This document shows positions 1-8,882 of a DNA stretch of 11,344 nt, piece by piece. The notes beneath the pieces are model-generated. The model saw only the letters and a list, made by a program, of their open reading frames with translations. It searched no databases and was not told the origin of the DNA. Positions within the stretch are counted from its first letter, which is position 1; every line of letters begins with the position of its first letter. Where the stretch lies: NCBI GenBank assembly GCA_025765595.1, contig JAIVFH010000651.1, positions 1 to 11,344 on the forward strand, written 5' to 3'. The position numbers and the translations under genes were made by a program. The DNA is from Obelidium mucronatum. Taxonomy: Eukaryota > Chytridiomycota > Chytridiomycetes > Chytridiales > Chytriomycetaceae.

Positions 1-977
1 TCGCCGCCAGACCACCTACTTCTGCCCCCGCCGCTCAATATACTCTAGCTGCTCCTGCAGTGGCCCCAAACCTCCGGTGATTGTGGCACAAGGCCCTCCG
101 TCTGTCATTCCATCATTTGCTCCAGTAAATTCCAACTCAGCCTTAGTCTGGGTCATCGTGAATTCTTCGCCTTCTGCATATGTATCTCCAGTGGTGTCTG
201 AATTGCCTTCAGCAGCCGCAGCTCCGGTATCCACACCGGCCTTTATCCCACCACCAAGACGAGAAAGAACCACACACCCAACACGGCAGCAGCTGTAACT
301 GAAATTTCTCCGATACCGGAAGCTCCCAAAGTCAACGAGTCCGATATTGAAGTTGTCACATCACGGGTCACCAATGGTGTCCGTTCGAGAGCAAGCGCAA
401 CCAACAAGACGCCCATCAAATTTGACAACGAGCGGCAGTCGACCACCAACTACCGTCAGCACATCTCCAACGCGTGCTACTCCAACAGAACCCGCTGTTG
501 CTAAAGAAACACCAGCCCCGATCCCAAAAGCAACGACCCTGTCCATCACCCAGTTTAAAACATATGCCGAATACAAGGCCGCCAAAGCAGCGCTGGAAGC
601 TGCCAATAGGGCTGAGTCTGGGTATATCTCCGGCAGCACCAACTACTGCCGCTGCTACCACGGCATCTCCATCATTTGGACCACGTGGTACTTCGATGAC
701 GGGAGGAACTCGCTCGCCCCCAGGAACGCGTTCCCCGCCACGCAGGGACTACTCGCGGGAAAGAACAGCCGCAGTTCCAATAGGGCACCAACAACAAACC
801 CAGCCAACATCTTCGTATGCACGGGCAAAATCGACAGAACGAACAACTTCGCGTGGCGGTGTTCAGATTGTGAGGGAATATGCGCGGCCCGTCAAGAAGG
901 AGGAAAGCGATGACGATGAAGTCGTTGTGTATGAAGAAGATGACTTTTATTCTGGGGACTTGTTGAAGAAATATTGA
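1..977 (+). CDS. 3' part of a Ser/Thr/Pro-rich protein with acidic C-terminus, unrecognised, frame broken
   Basis: I do not recognise this gene; its 5' end lies outside the window. Protein-like sequence moves between + frames: frame 3 at about 1-60, frame 2 at about 77-255, frame 1 at about 256-440, frame 2 to about 620, then frame 3 to the TGA at 975-977. What can be seen is Ala/Pro/Ser/Thr-rich low-complexity sequence, a short Ala/Lys-rich helical stretch (TYAEYKAAKAALEAANRAE, about 560-615), an Arg/Ser/Pro segment (TRSPPGTRSPPRRDYSRER, about 690-755), and a strongly acidic tail ending FYSGDLLKKY. An AATAAA lies 20 bases after the stop. No GT-AG intron explains the frame changes, so they look like single-base indels. 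A largely disordered regulatory or scaffold protein is possible. Confidence is fair for a coding + strand and low for function. Confidence 0.5.
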
Positions 978-1469
978 AGGGCAGAAGTTTGCAGCAAATA
1001 AAGTCAGGCGAAACCAAAATAATAACAATGTGCTTTGCAAAAGATTGTCATAGTTTTGAGTTCATTGCGTATCTGTGGTGCACCTCTGTTTCTCAATCCG
1101 TACATCGAAACCAAAGTTTTGATGTTGTGTCCGTCAATCGATCGGCTTTGGATTAAAACCTGAATAAATGGAGATGAATCGATACAAAAAAAGCAGATAT
1201 TTATCTGTTCAGCGGTGTTGCCACCTTTGCGCTTGTGCAAATTGGTTTCATTTACAAAAACAAACTGGCATTTTCAGCCTGGGACAAGAACAACTGTAGA
1301 AACCCGGCATCCGCAAAGTTATTCTTTTCTCGTTTTCACAACTGAACCAACGGCTGTTGTTTTGAGCGCATGTCTTATTCCGAACCAGTTGGACACAAGC
1401 TTTCAATTGAAACATCTTCCTGTCCAATTTCTGCCACTGAATCAAACAGTGCAACTTCACACGAGAGAC
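978..1469. other. Intergenic region between gene 1 and the coiled-coil gene
   Basis: This is about 490 bases with no convincing gene. It should hold the 3' UTR of the first gene (AATAAA at 997 and 1163) and the promoter/5' UTR of the coiled-coil gene. The only ordered element I see is a perfect inverted repeat, CAGATA-TT-TATCTG, at 1194-1207. Its minus strand reads AGATAA, a WGATAR-type GATA-factor core, but this could be chance. The short open stretch leading into 1470 is upstream of the chosen ATG and reads as non-coding. Confidence 0.4.
997..1002 (+). promoter_or_regulatory. Poly(A) signal AATAAA of the first gene
   Basis: Canonical AATAAA 20 bases downstream of the TGA at 975-977. Its position supports the + strand reading of the upstream gene. 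A second AATAAA at 1163-1168 could be an alternative site. Confidence 0.5.
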
Positions 1470-3162
1470 ATGGAGTTCCTACTTGCGGCTCTTTCAGAGA
1501 AAACAGCAACGTTGAGTGTGTCCAAGAGCGAAGATGAGCGGGCGGCGGCTGTTGCTTCGATTTCGTCTTTGACTGATCATTTGAAGAGTGTTGCTGCTGG
1601 GTTCAAAGTCCAGAGTCAAAAGGTTTTTTTTTCTTTGCTTTTTCTTTTATGGCGGCTTCTTTGATGGATATCGCAGGTTTTGCTGACTCTCAACATAGGC
1701 AGCGCAGGATTTGGAGGCGGTTCAACGAGGAACAGGGAGAGCGTTGACTTACCTCATCAATTTGCAGCAGGTAAAACGACTCCTGCGTATTGAATGTAGC
1801 CTATTAAGCTCTTTGGAATAATAGCAACTGGATACTACAACCTGGTCAGTTGGAGTCCACGTTGGAAACTGTGGCCGAACTCGAACGCGGAAAGAGAGCA
1901 CTTACGAAAAAAGTGGAAGCATTGACAAAAGAGAATCGAGCGATTTTAAAAGACCGTAATGATCTGCAAGCGAGAATAGATGAGGAGGTATGTTTTTGTT
2001 TTATTGGGAATATTGAAAAAATCGCTGAATAGGTGGTATATAGCTTGGGAGTTATGAGTCTTTATCACAAAGCTGGAAAGCGAAGGAGGAAACATTGTTG
2101 GATACCATCAAGACGCAACGTAGAGCGACAAGAGGTTGGGTGCTTTAAATTTTTGAAATTGTATTTAGACATACTTACGGTTGTGTTCCACAGATATGAG
2201 GGCCGAAACAGCTACACTCCAACGCGCATTAAGCCCGGATGCAAATGGCTTGGAAAACCGACGGAGGTCGTCCAACATTCAAGAAGATGTCGCGATGAGG
2301 ATTTTAAAGTCACAAATAACTGAAAAGGAGACACGAATTGCGCAATTAGAGCATCAGGTTTTACAGGTGCGCGTTCTAGATCGTTTTTGGGATTGAAATA
2401 CAATTGTCTTTTTTATTTTCTAATGTATATTATTTATTCAATCTAGCTTCAATCAACAACGCAATCAGCGCTATCAGCATCTATCAGAATCACAGAATCA
2501 AATCGAAACCATGCGAACGGAGCTATCGGAGTTGGAGCAAGAGAATTCAATGCTTCGTGAAGAAGCCGAGTCCTACAACTTGCTGTTGCAGAACAGAACA
2601 AGCAGTGGTGCCTTCATGACCTGAAACTCCATTAATGCAGCGTTCGAATGCTGAAGGTGCTATTCCAGAGGCTGCTGAACCACTACCATCTTCATTGGGC
2701 TGATGAATTGGCCGCTGGATTAGACAATGAACGTGAAGATGGCTTTGAAACGCCGAAGGAAAAACGTAAGAATATTTGTTTTTCAGGCCTGCTCTTGCAC
2801 ACACCTTTAACTTTTGAACTCAATTACTTTAATCAGAACTGCGGTCTGAGGTTCGCGCACTCACATTGTACATTGAGAAAATACTCTCGAAAGTGAAAGG
2901 AAACCCAGAACTTGAGGCGGTGTTGTTGAACAAAACCTCCAATTCGAACAAGGAGTCACTCGGAGGGGGAGGGAATGAAGAGACCGAAAAGCAAACCACG
3001 CCGGTTGGACCAACAGTCAAGAATCGAATGTCTCTGCTTGCACGATTTCCAGTGAGTGCTGCGGCGATGGCTGCGAATGCTGCAGTGGAGATGGTCAGGA
3101 GCGTTTCCAAGAGAAATAGTACACCAGTTACACCTGCTTCTCCATCATCGGCAGGAATATAA
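1470..3162 (+). CDS. Coiled-coil protein with C-terminal FIP-RBD-like helix, seven exons
   Basis: Proposed exons: 1470-1622, 1677-1770, 1850-1987, 2044-2134, 2194-2366, 2447-2766 and 2837-3162 (TAA 3160-3162). That gives about 430 residues. Introns 3 (1988-2043, phase 0) and 4 (2135-2193, phase 1) join the frames exactly; the other introns have good GT/AG ends. The start is the first ATG giving a continuous N-terminus (MEFLLAALSEKTATL). Exons 3-6 are Glu/Lys/Leu/Gln-rich heptad-like coiled coil (for example LERGKRALTKKVEALTKEN). A Pro/Glu linker follows, then an amphipathic helix LTLYIEKILSKVKGNPELEA (2860-2919) and a Ser/Thr/Ala-rich tail. The YIEKIL...NPELE pattern resembles the Rab11-binding helix of FIP proteins, suggesting a membrane-traffic adaptor; this is inference. 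One-base frame changes are needed near 1770, 2447, 2607, 2695 and in the A-run 2760-2765. Confidence 0.65.
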
Positions 3163-3435
3163 GTAAAATTTAACAACGTTGTATAGTTTCGTTTTCCTCT
3201 GTTCTTTTTTTTTTGCGGCTGCTGCAAGACTGAAGCATGACCAACCTTCGAAGCCATAGTAGCGAATAAGCTGTTTCTGCCGGTTCTTCTAACATCGGAA
3301 AGTAGTTAAGTAGTTTCCCGACGCGAAGCTTGTGGCTCGTTCGAAGAGCGAAAGGCTCCAGGCAGTGTCAACATTGACAACGAGTGCACTTTTTCCAATC
3401 AGCATTGATGCATTATTACACCCCTAAAAACCCCT
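3163..3435. other. Intergenic region upstream of the NLR gene
   Basis: This 273-base stretch runs from the stop of the coiled-coil gene to the first plausible ATG of the NLR-like gene. No canonical AATAAA, TATA box or RNA gene is evident. A T-run (3206-3214) and an imperfect GGCTCGTTCGAAGAGC inverted repeat near 3332-3348 are the only noticeable elements. Confidence 0.35.
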
Positions 3436-6400
3436 ATGCTTTCACAGCTGAGGATGCTCGATGATGATCTTCGAAATTCTTTGACTGCTGGGGAGTCGGG
3501 ACAACTGGCTGAGCATGGACGCCTTAGCCTGCCACTCGACGACGAGTTTCCAACAAGAGCAGTCGTCCGGGAATGCGAATCGCTAAACTCGAGGCACTAC
3601 CTGCAACAGTTTTCAGTTGGGAGGTATGTTGATGGCTTGCCAAGGCGAAAAACAGTATTGAAAAATTCCCCTTAATGAGTTCGTCTTTCCTTCCCAGCCT
3701 CCATCCTTCAGCCCCTAACCACAACCGCCAATTCGCCCAACAGAGTTCCTCGACAAGCTGGGCGCGAAGCTCGGCGTGAAAGCCCGAAGCAACGACCCGC
3801 GCCTGGCGCCGCAGCGCAGTCCGCAGCCCGGCCACGCCCCAACGCCGCCGCTCTCGCCGCGCGTCTCTCTGGCGCCCACAGACGCCCGGCCAAGCACTGC
3901 GGGCCTCTCGGTCGATGTCGATGCGGACATCGCTGCCGGTGAGTATTCTTGCGTCTGAATCAAACGCAAATTGGTTGCTTATCGCTTCTCTTTCTTGTGT
4001 TCTCTTCTCAGCCATCACACCTACTGGCACTCCACATGTTGTTCCTGTCGTTCTGATCGAAACTCATACGGAACAGTCGTCGACCGGTACTCGTGAGTGT
4101 ATTTTTCTACGTTGACCATACCAAAGTTTTGTTAACCCCACCGTCTTATTCTAGTGGAGGACTTTGTTGACAAAAGCCAACTGCAAACACTCTCGGAGCG
4201 TTCCCGTGATGTCATGAAGCAACTGATGACTGATTGGAACCCCTCCGAAGCCAAGGCCCTCTTGGATCAGTTTGAGGATCGCGGAAAATCTGTTGGGGTA
4301 TACAAGGACAAAATCGATCTTCTCTTGTCCAAGACATCAAACATCAATGAGCTTACCGCTGCCTCTGCCACTGTGAAGGATACCATGGACACAATTGTCA
4401 ACGGACTTGGCGCTTTTGCTGACACCCATCCCATCTTGAAGATTGCTTGGTTTCTTGTTTCGGCGGGTTACAAGGTGTATAAATTATTTGGTTTCGTTTC
4501 GAGTCACCGACAGTCTAACAGAACTCTTTACATTAGATGGCAAAAGCTAGAGTTGAGCAGGCTGCTGCATTCGATGAACTGTCCAAGCGGTTCTTGGATG
4601 GTTCAACAAAAATCCATCGTCTAATGGCACTCAACGCGAAAGCCTATTCCTCTTGAAACTTCTCAATTGTTGTCCAAGAGTATCGATTCTTTTATATCCT
4701 GTCTGATTGATGTCGCTGACGCATATTTGGATTACTTTAAGGCTGGTATGTATTTTTTTGTATTTGATTGATCCCATAGGCGGCGTTGGTCCTGTATTTA
4801 TTGATATCACTCTATATTCAGGCCCATCTGGTACATCGAGTCTGTTTGGCGGAACCTCCAAGACACTGGATGACTTGAACAAACGTCTCGATGCTGCAAA
4901 CGCCGATCTTGGTTGTGTCAAACAAGATGGAACGTTGGAGGTTTTGGTTGCTGTTGCTGAGCGCGTTCAAGACCTTCACGCTGGTCAGGCTGAACTTCTA
5001 GAAGACGTGGCTGAGATCAAACAGGACGGAAAAGCTCATACAGCGAAACTGGACGAAGTTGTTGAGCACATTGCTGCAACAAGCCAGGACCGGGACTACC
5101 ATACTCTACGCGAGCTGTGCAGGTTCACTGAGATTCATAGTGTTGGAGAGATCCATGCCCTCTACAAACAAAAGACATCCTGGAACCCGTGAATTGGGTC
5201 ATCAATCATATGGTATCTTTAGTCACCGATGAACGCGGAAAGAATATTGTTTGGCTTCTTGGAGAGGCAGGAACGGGAAAGTCGGTGATTGCTGGATGTG
5301 TTGCCAATGCTTTGGCAGAGAAAGGTGTTCTTGCTGCATCCTTCTTTTGTCAACATACCAACAAGTTGAGAGATTCTGTGGCCTCAATGATTCAAACTCT
5401 TGGTTATGAGGTTCGTTTTTCAATCATCAATTTTATTTCCTCTGATTTCTTTTCCTCAGCTTGCCAGCAAATACCCAGGTTATCGCAAAGCGCTCATCAA
5501 AAGTCTTCAAGATGCAAAGTTCAGAGATAGTACCATTGTTTCTATCCGGCAGCAACTCGAGTATTTTTTTATCAATCCTTTCAACGCCTGTCCTGCTCCT
5601 CCTGGCTGTGTGATAGTTCTCGATGCTCTTGATGAACTTTTGGATCATAAATCGGTTGAGGAAGTCTTGAGGGTGTTCAAGTCCCTGAAAACACCAATTA
5701 AATTGTTCATCACAAGTCGGCCGGATGTGGCAATTCCTCGAACAGGAACAAATGACTTTGGAATTGAATACTTTGATGTTGAGTCGGAGAAAAAACCTTG
5801 AAGATATTCGTCTCTTCACGCACGATCGAGTGGCTGAGTTGGTGGGCAGTCTGGCATCAGAAGATCGAATCGACGCTGACGCGAATATTATTGCCAATTT
5901 GGTGACTAAACTCTCGAAAGCAGGCAGATGGCTTGTTCATTTGGATTACGCTGGTTCTTGGGAATGTGCATGGTGTGGATCGACACTTGATGAAAGAGGA
6001 GGTTACTACTGAAGTCATTGAAGATGTTTGGGGGAAATCTGTGTCAATCGAATCGACAAAGGAGTTGGTTTTACGGCTTGAACAGGCAGCGTCAATGGAC
6101 TTGCACTCTTTGTATTGTCAAGGCCTCTATAAAGCGTACAAAACGGATGAAGCTGCCTATGATTTCAAGGTGACGATTGGGATTATTCTGCATGCGAAAG
6201 TTCCGCTGTCTCTTGCAGTCATTGAGGTCTCTTGTGGAGCGGTACCCTGTTAGCAGTACAATAAGCAAGAAGAGAGTCTTGGATGCCCGTGCTGCATTGA
6301 AGTCTCTCATTAAATTGGATGGCGACAAAAGCTTTCATTCATTCACAAGACTGTGCCTGAATATCTCGTCAAGATTGCTTGTCATTCGAAATGTGAATCA

Positions 6401-8660
6401 CCCATCAATGCTTGTGTTGAAGGCGCTTCTCGCCATTGTTGCCATAATCAAGCCGCCGGCCGATTCCAAATCGATTCCACTTTCACTTCCTTGAATATGG
6501 CTCTTGCCTGTTTGAACATTTTGAATTCCGATGGAACTGGTGAAGAACAACCAGCTCAGTCCTTGTTTCGAAACATGGGAAAGCTGAATGGTTTGGTCAA
6601 GAACCCAGTATGGTCTGTCGCCACTACCTTGTCGGAACCTCTACAGTATGCTGTCACTTACTGGTCCCAGCACTTTGCTGATACATTTCCCAAAGTTTCA
6701 AGCTCTGATAAAAACACTTTACTCCAAAGCCTCCTGTTATTTTCCAAGACAAAGCTCCCTTATTACCTTGAGGCGCTGCTCCTTCTTGGGAAACTCAACA
6801 ATGTGTTTGAAGTGGTTGCCACCGTGACAAACTGTCTATCTGAAGTGAACTCGGCAGAATCTATATACATCAAGTCCATTTTCCGAGACCTCAAGTTTGT
6901 TGCGTTCAACTTCAGAAGCAATTCTAATGCTCAATCCACTTCAAGTGTATGAGAAACCAATTGTCATGGTTCCACTGGAAACAGAGTACTATAAAGCATA
7001 CCATACGTTGGGAAGCGGGAAGCTGACACTGGGTCAAGATTTTCAATGGGGAGAACTCACTTTGGTTGGTCATCAAGAAGAGTGGACGCCACAGCTGTAT
7101 CTAGTGATGGGAGAACTGTAGTATCTGGGTCATGGGACAACACAGTCAAGCTATGGTCTGTTGAGACTGGCGAGTGTATCAAGACACTTGTGGGCCATTT
7201 TGAAACAGGTTACTTCAGTGGCCATCTCATTTGATGGGCAAACTGTGGTGTCTGGGTCAAGTGACAAGACAGTCAAGCTATGGTCAGTTGAGACTGGAGA
7301 ATGTATCAAGACACTTGTGAGCCATTCTGCAACAGTTACTTCAGTGGCCATCTCATTTGATGGGCAAACTGTGGTGTCTGGGTCAAGTGACAAGACAGTC
7401 AAGCTATGGTCAGTTGAGACTGGAGAATGTATCAAGACACTTGTGAGCCATTCTGCAACAGTTACTTCAGTGGCCATCTCATTTGATGGGCAGACTGTGG
7501 TGTCTGGGTCAAGTGACAAGACAGTCAAGCTATGGTCAGTTGAGACTGGAGAGTGTATCAAGACACTTGTGAGCAATTCTGCACCAGTTACTTCAGTGGC
7601 CATCTCATTTGATGGGCAAACTGTGGTGTCTGGGTCAAGGGACAAGACAGTCAAGCTATGGTCTGTTGAGACTGGAGAGTGTATCAAGACACTTGTGAGC
7701 CATTCTGAAACAGTTACTTCAGTGGCCATCTCATTTGATGGGCAAACTGTGGTGTCTGGGTCAAGTGACAAGACAGTCAAGCTATGGTCAGTTGAGACTG
7801 GAGAGTGTATCAAGACACTTGTGAGCCATTCTGCACATGTTACTTCAGTGGCCATCTCATTTGATGGGCAAACTGTGGTGTCTGGGTCAAGTGACAAGAC
7901 AGTCAAGCTATGGTCAGTTGAGACTGGAGAGTGTATCAAGACACTTGTGAGCCATTCTGCACATGTTACTTCAGTGGCCATCTCATTTGATGGGCAAACT
8001 GTGGTGTCTGGGTCAAGTGACAAGACAGTCAAGCTATGGTCAGTTGAGACTGGAGAAGTGTATCAAGACACTTGTGAGCCATTCTGCTACAGGTTACTTC
8101 AGTGGCCATCTCATTTGATGGGCAAGACTGTGGTGTCTGGGTCAAGTGACAAGACAGTCAAGCTATGGTCAGTTGAGACTGGAGAATGTATCAAGACACT
8201 TGTGAGCCATTTTGAAACAGTTACTTCAGTGGCCATCTCATTTGATGGGCAAACTGTGGTTTCTGGGTCATGGGACAACACAGTCAAGCTATGGGCAGTT
8301 GGGACTGGAGAGTGTATCAAGACACTTGTGGGCCATTCTGATTGGGTTACTTCAGTGGCCATCTCATTTGATGGGCAAACTGTGGTGTCTGGGTCAAGTG
8401 ACAAGACAGTCAAGCTATGGTCAGTTGAGACTGGAGAGTGTATCAAGACACTTGATGGTGATTTTCAAAGTTCAATTACAATTTTTGGCACACAATTTGG
8501 ATTCATAACATTTTCTCTGGAACAAGACAGTGATACTATTGATAAGTTTCAGAGGTTGGTGTTACTTGGTAATGAGGAAGTCTTTTTGGCTCATAAGAAT
8601 GTGGCTTTTGGGTACAAAGGAAACACTGTATATGTTTATTTTTTTAGTTCCTCTGAATAA
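3436..8660 (+). CDS. NACHT-WD40 STAND protein (fungal NLR-like, HET-E/HNWD type), frame interrupted by indels
   Basis: A signal-transducing NTPase expected to switch by NTP binding when its WD40 propeller senses a ligand; related fungal proteins act in allorecognition and cell death. Exons: 3436-3623 (tentative), 3698-3938, 4012-4092, 4155-4474, 4537-4745, 4822-5410 and 5460-8660, about 1600 residues. Introns 3939-4011, 4093-4154, 4475-4536, 4746-4821 and 5411-5459 have GT/AG ends and preserve frame. Domain order: Pro-rich leader (3743-4092), helical N-terminal domain (4155-5160), NACHT (about 5190-5930), helical/winged-helix spacer (about 5930-7060, with FIHKTVPEYL near 6336-6366), then 11 WD40 repeats and a 68-residue tail. 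One-base frame changes are needed near 3740, 4640, 5170, 5793, 5920, 6225, 6328, 6912, 7077 and 7206. No nonsense substitution is evident, so assembly indels are likelier than decay. The 5' exon and start are uncertain. Confidence 0.8.
4155..5160 (+). other. Helical N-terminal domain of the NLR (Goodbye- or HeLo/MLKL-like?)
   Basis: Exons 4155-4474, 4537-4745 and the start of 4822-5410 encode a wholly alpha-helical region: an amphipathic segment LEDFVDKSQLQTLSERSRD, a hydrophobic helix HPILKIAWFLVSAGYK (4427-4474), an Ala-rich helix after the intron, and later TLDDLNKRLDAANADLG (4863-4913), leading to a coiled coil (AELLEDVAEIKQDG, about 4990-5030). The hydrophobic helix followed by several amphipathic helices and an LNKRLD helix resembles N-terminal effector domains of fungal STAND proteins (Goodbye type) or the HeLo/MLKL four-helix bundle. 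Neither assignment can be settled by eye. In the HeLo/MLKL case the role would be membrane-directed cell death. Confidence 0.35.
5189..5930 (+). other. NACHT NTPase domain
   Basis: Walker A (P-loop) GEAGTGKS is encoded at 5261-5284, preceded by NIVWLL as in other NACHT proteins. Walker B VIVLDALDEL is at 5610-5639, with two acidic residues after the LD pair as typical for NACHT. The sensor-type strand LFITSRPD is near 5705-5728. The 49-nt intron 5411-5459 interrupts the domain in phase 0. All nucleotide-binding signatures look intact, so there is no active-site degeneration. Frame changes lie at the A-runs 5170-5173 and 5790-5795, just outside the core motifs. Confidence 0.85.
7085..8455 (+). 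repeat. Eleven tandem WD40 repeats (126-bp, 42-residue units)
   Basis: Unit starts: 7085, 7212, 7338, 7464, 7590, 7716, 7842, 7968, 8096, 8223 and 8349. The period is exactly 126 bp, except 127 (first), 128 (8th) and 127 (9th) because of single-base insertions. The core reads TSVAISFDGQTVVSGSSDKT followed by VKLWSVETGECIKTL, with the KLW and SGSxD WD40 signatures. The first unit is the most divergent (DATAVSSDGRTVVSGSWDN). Units at 7212 and 7338 are identical at nucleotide level, as are those at 7716 and 7842. Variation is concentrated in a few codons, mainly x in SGSxD and the VSHSxxV loop (A/T, A/P, E/T, A/H, D/W). This is the pattern of homogenised, high-identity WD repeats in fungal HNWD genes. 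Confidence 0.93.
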
Positions 8661-8661
8661 A
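8656..8661 (+). promoter_or_regulatory. Poly(A) signal AATAAA overlapping the NLR stop codon
   Basis: AATAAA overlaps the TAA stop at 8658-8660, so cleavage would be expected within a few tens of bases. This gives a very short 3' UTR if used. Confidence 0.4.
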
Positions 8662-8764
8662 ATATGTCTGCTGTTTTCACCACAATCAATCCAGGTTAAG
8701 GTTTTATACTCATTAGCTCAGGATTAGACTTAGGGTTTCATGAAAATTTTCATTTTCAAAAATA

Positions 8765-8837
8765 CTGATCCGGGGTTTCGATCCCTGGACCTCCTATTAC
8801 GAGCAGAGATTGTTACAGCTAAACTAACCAGCTATAC
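8765..8837 (-). ncRNA. tRNA-Thr-like sequence (pseudo-tRNA or tRNA-derived SINE head)
   Basis: On the minus strand this reads like a tRNA. A D-arm region GCTGGTTAGTTTAGC pairs GCTG with TAGC. A loop CTCGTAA has CGT in the anticodon position (+ 8799-8801) after T33. AGGTC follows, then a T-arm-like hairpin (+ 8767-8791) with a B-box-like GGATCGAAACC. Five T residues (+ 8758-8762) follow the tRNA-like end, suiting RNA polymerase III termination. The acceptor stem does not pair, about eight extra bases sit before the anticodon arm, and the T-loop is off consensus. A functional tRNA is therefore unlikely; a pseudogene or SINE head fits better. Confidence 0.45.
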
Positions 8838-8882
8838 TAAATGTGCCTCTACAAATCAATATGACGCCATGAAGTATAAATT

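Noticed and set aside
16..273. Minus-strand open frame of 85 codons at the window start
   Set aside because: Its composition is protein-like, but the + strand continues into a coherent C-terminus with a stop and poly(A) signal. The call is not certain because the + frame here is broken.
3524..4030. Minus-strand open frame of 168 codons over the GC-rich island
   Set aside because: High GC on the opposite strand leaves it open. The + strand has two introns that preserve frame into the NLR, and the minus product shows no recognisable domain.
6172..6223. Possible 52-nt intron with GTGACG donor and CTTGCAG acceptor
   Set aside because: It would remove sequence resembling the conserved ILHAKVPLSLAVIE segment of the NACHT-WD40 spacer, so it is read as exon.
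7207..7217. GTTACTTCAG as an ultra-short GT-AG intron that would restore the frame at the first WD40 junction
   Set aside because: Removing 10 bases would fix the frame, but this is far below any known fungal intron length and would delete conserved WD40 residues. A one-base insertion is simpler.
7151..8032. Long minus-strand open frame (293 codons) with a repeating protein sequence
   Set aside because: It is the antisense of the WD40 array. A 126-bp period is a multiple of three, so any frame open in one unit stays open in all.
7085..8455. Regularly spaced direct repeats as a CRISPR-like or minisatellite array
   Set aside because: The units are contiguous 42-codon WD40 blades with no unique spacers, in a eukaryotic gene.
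8765..8837. Functional tRNA-Thr gene
   Set aside because: The acceptor stem does not pair, there are extra bases before the anticodon arm, and the T-loop is off consensus. It is kept only as tRNA-like.
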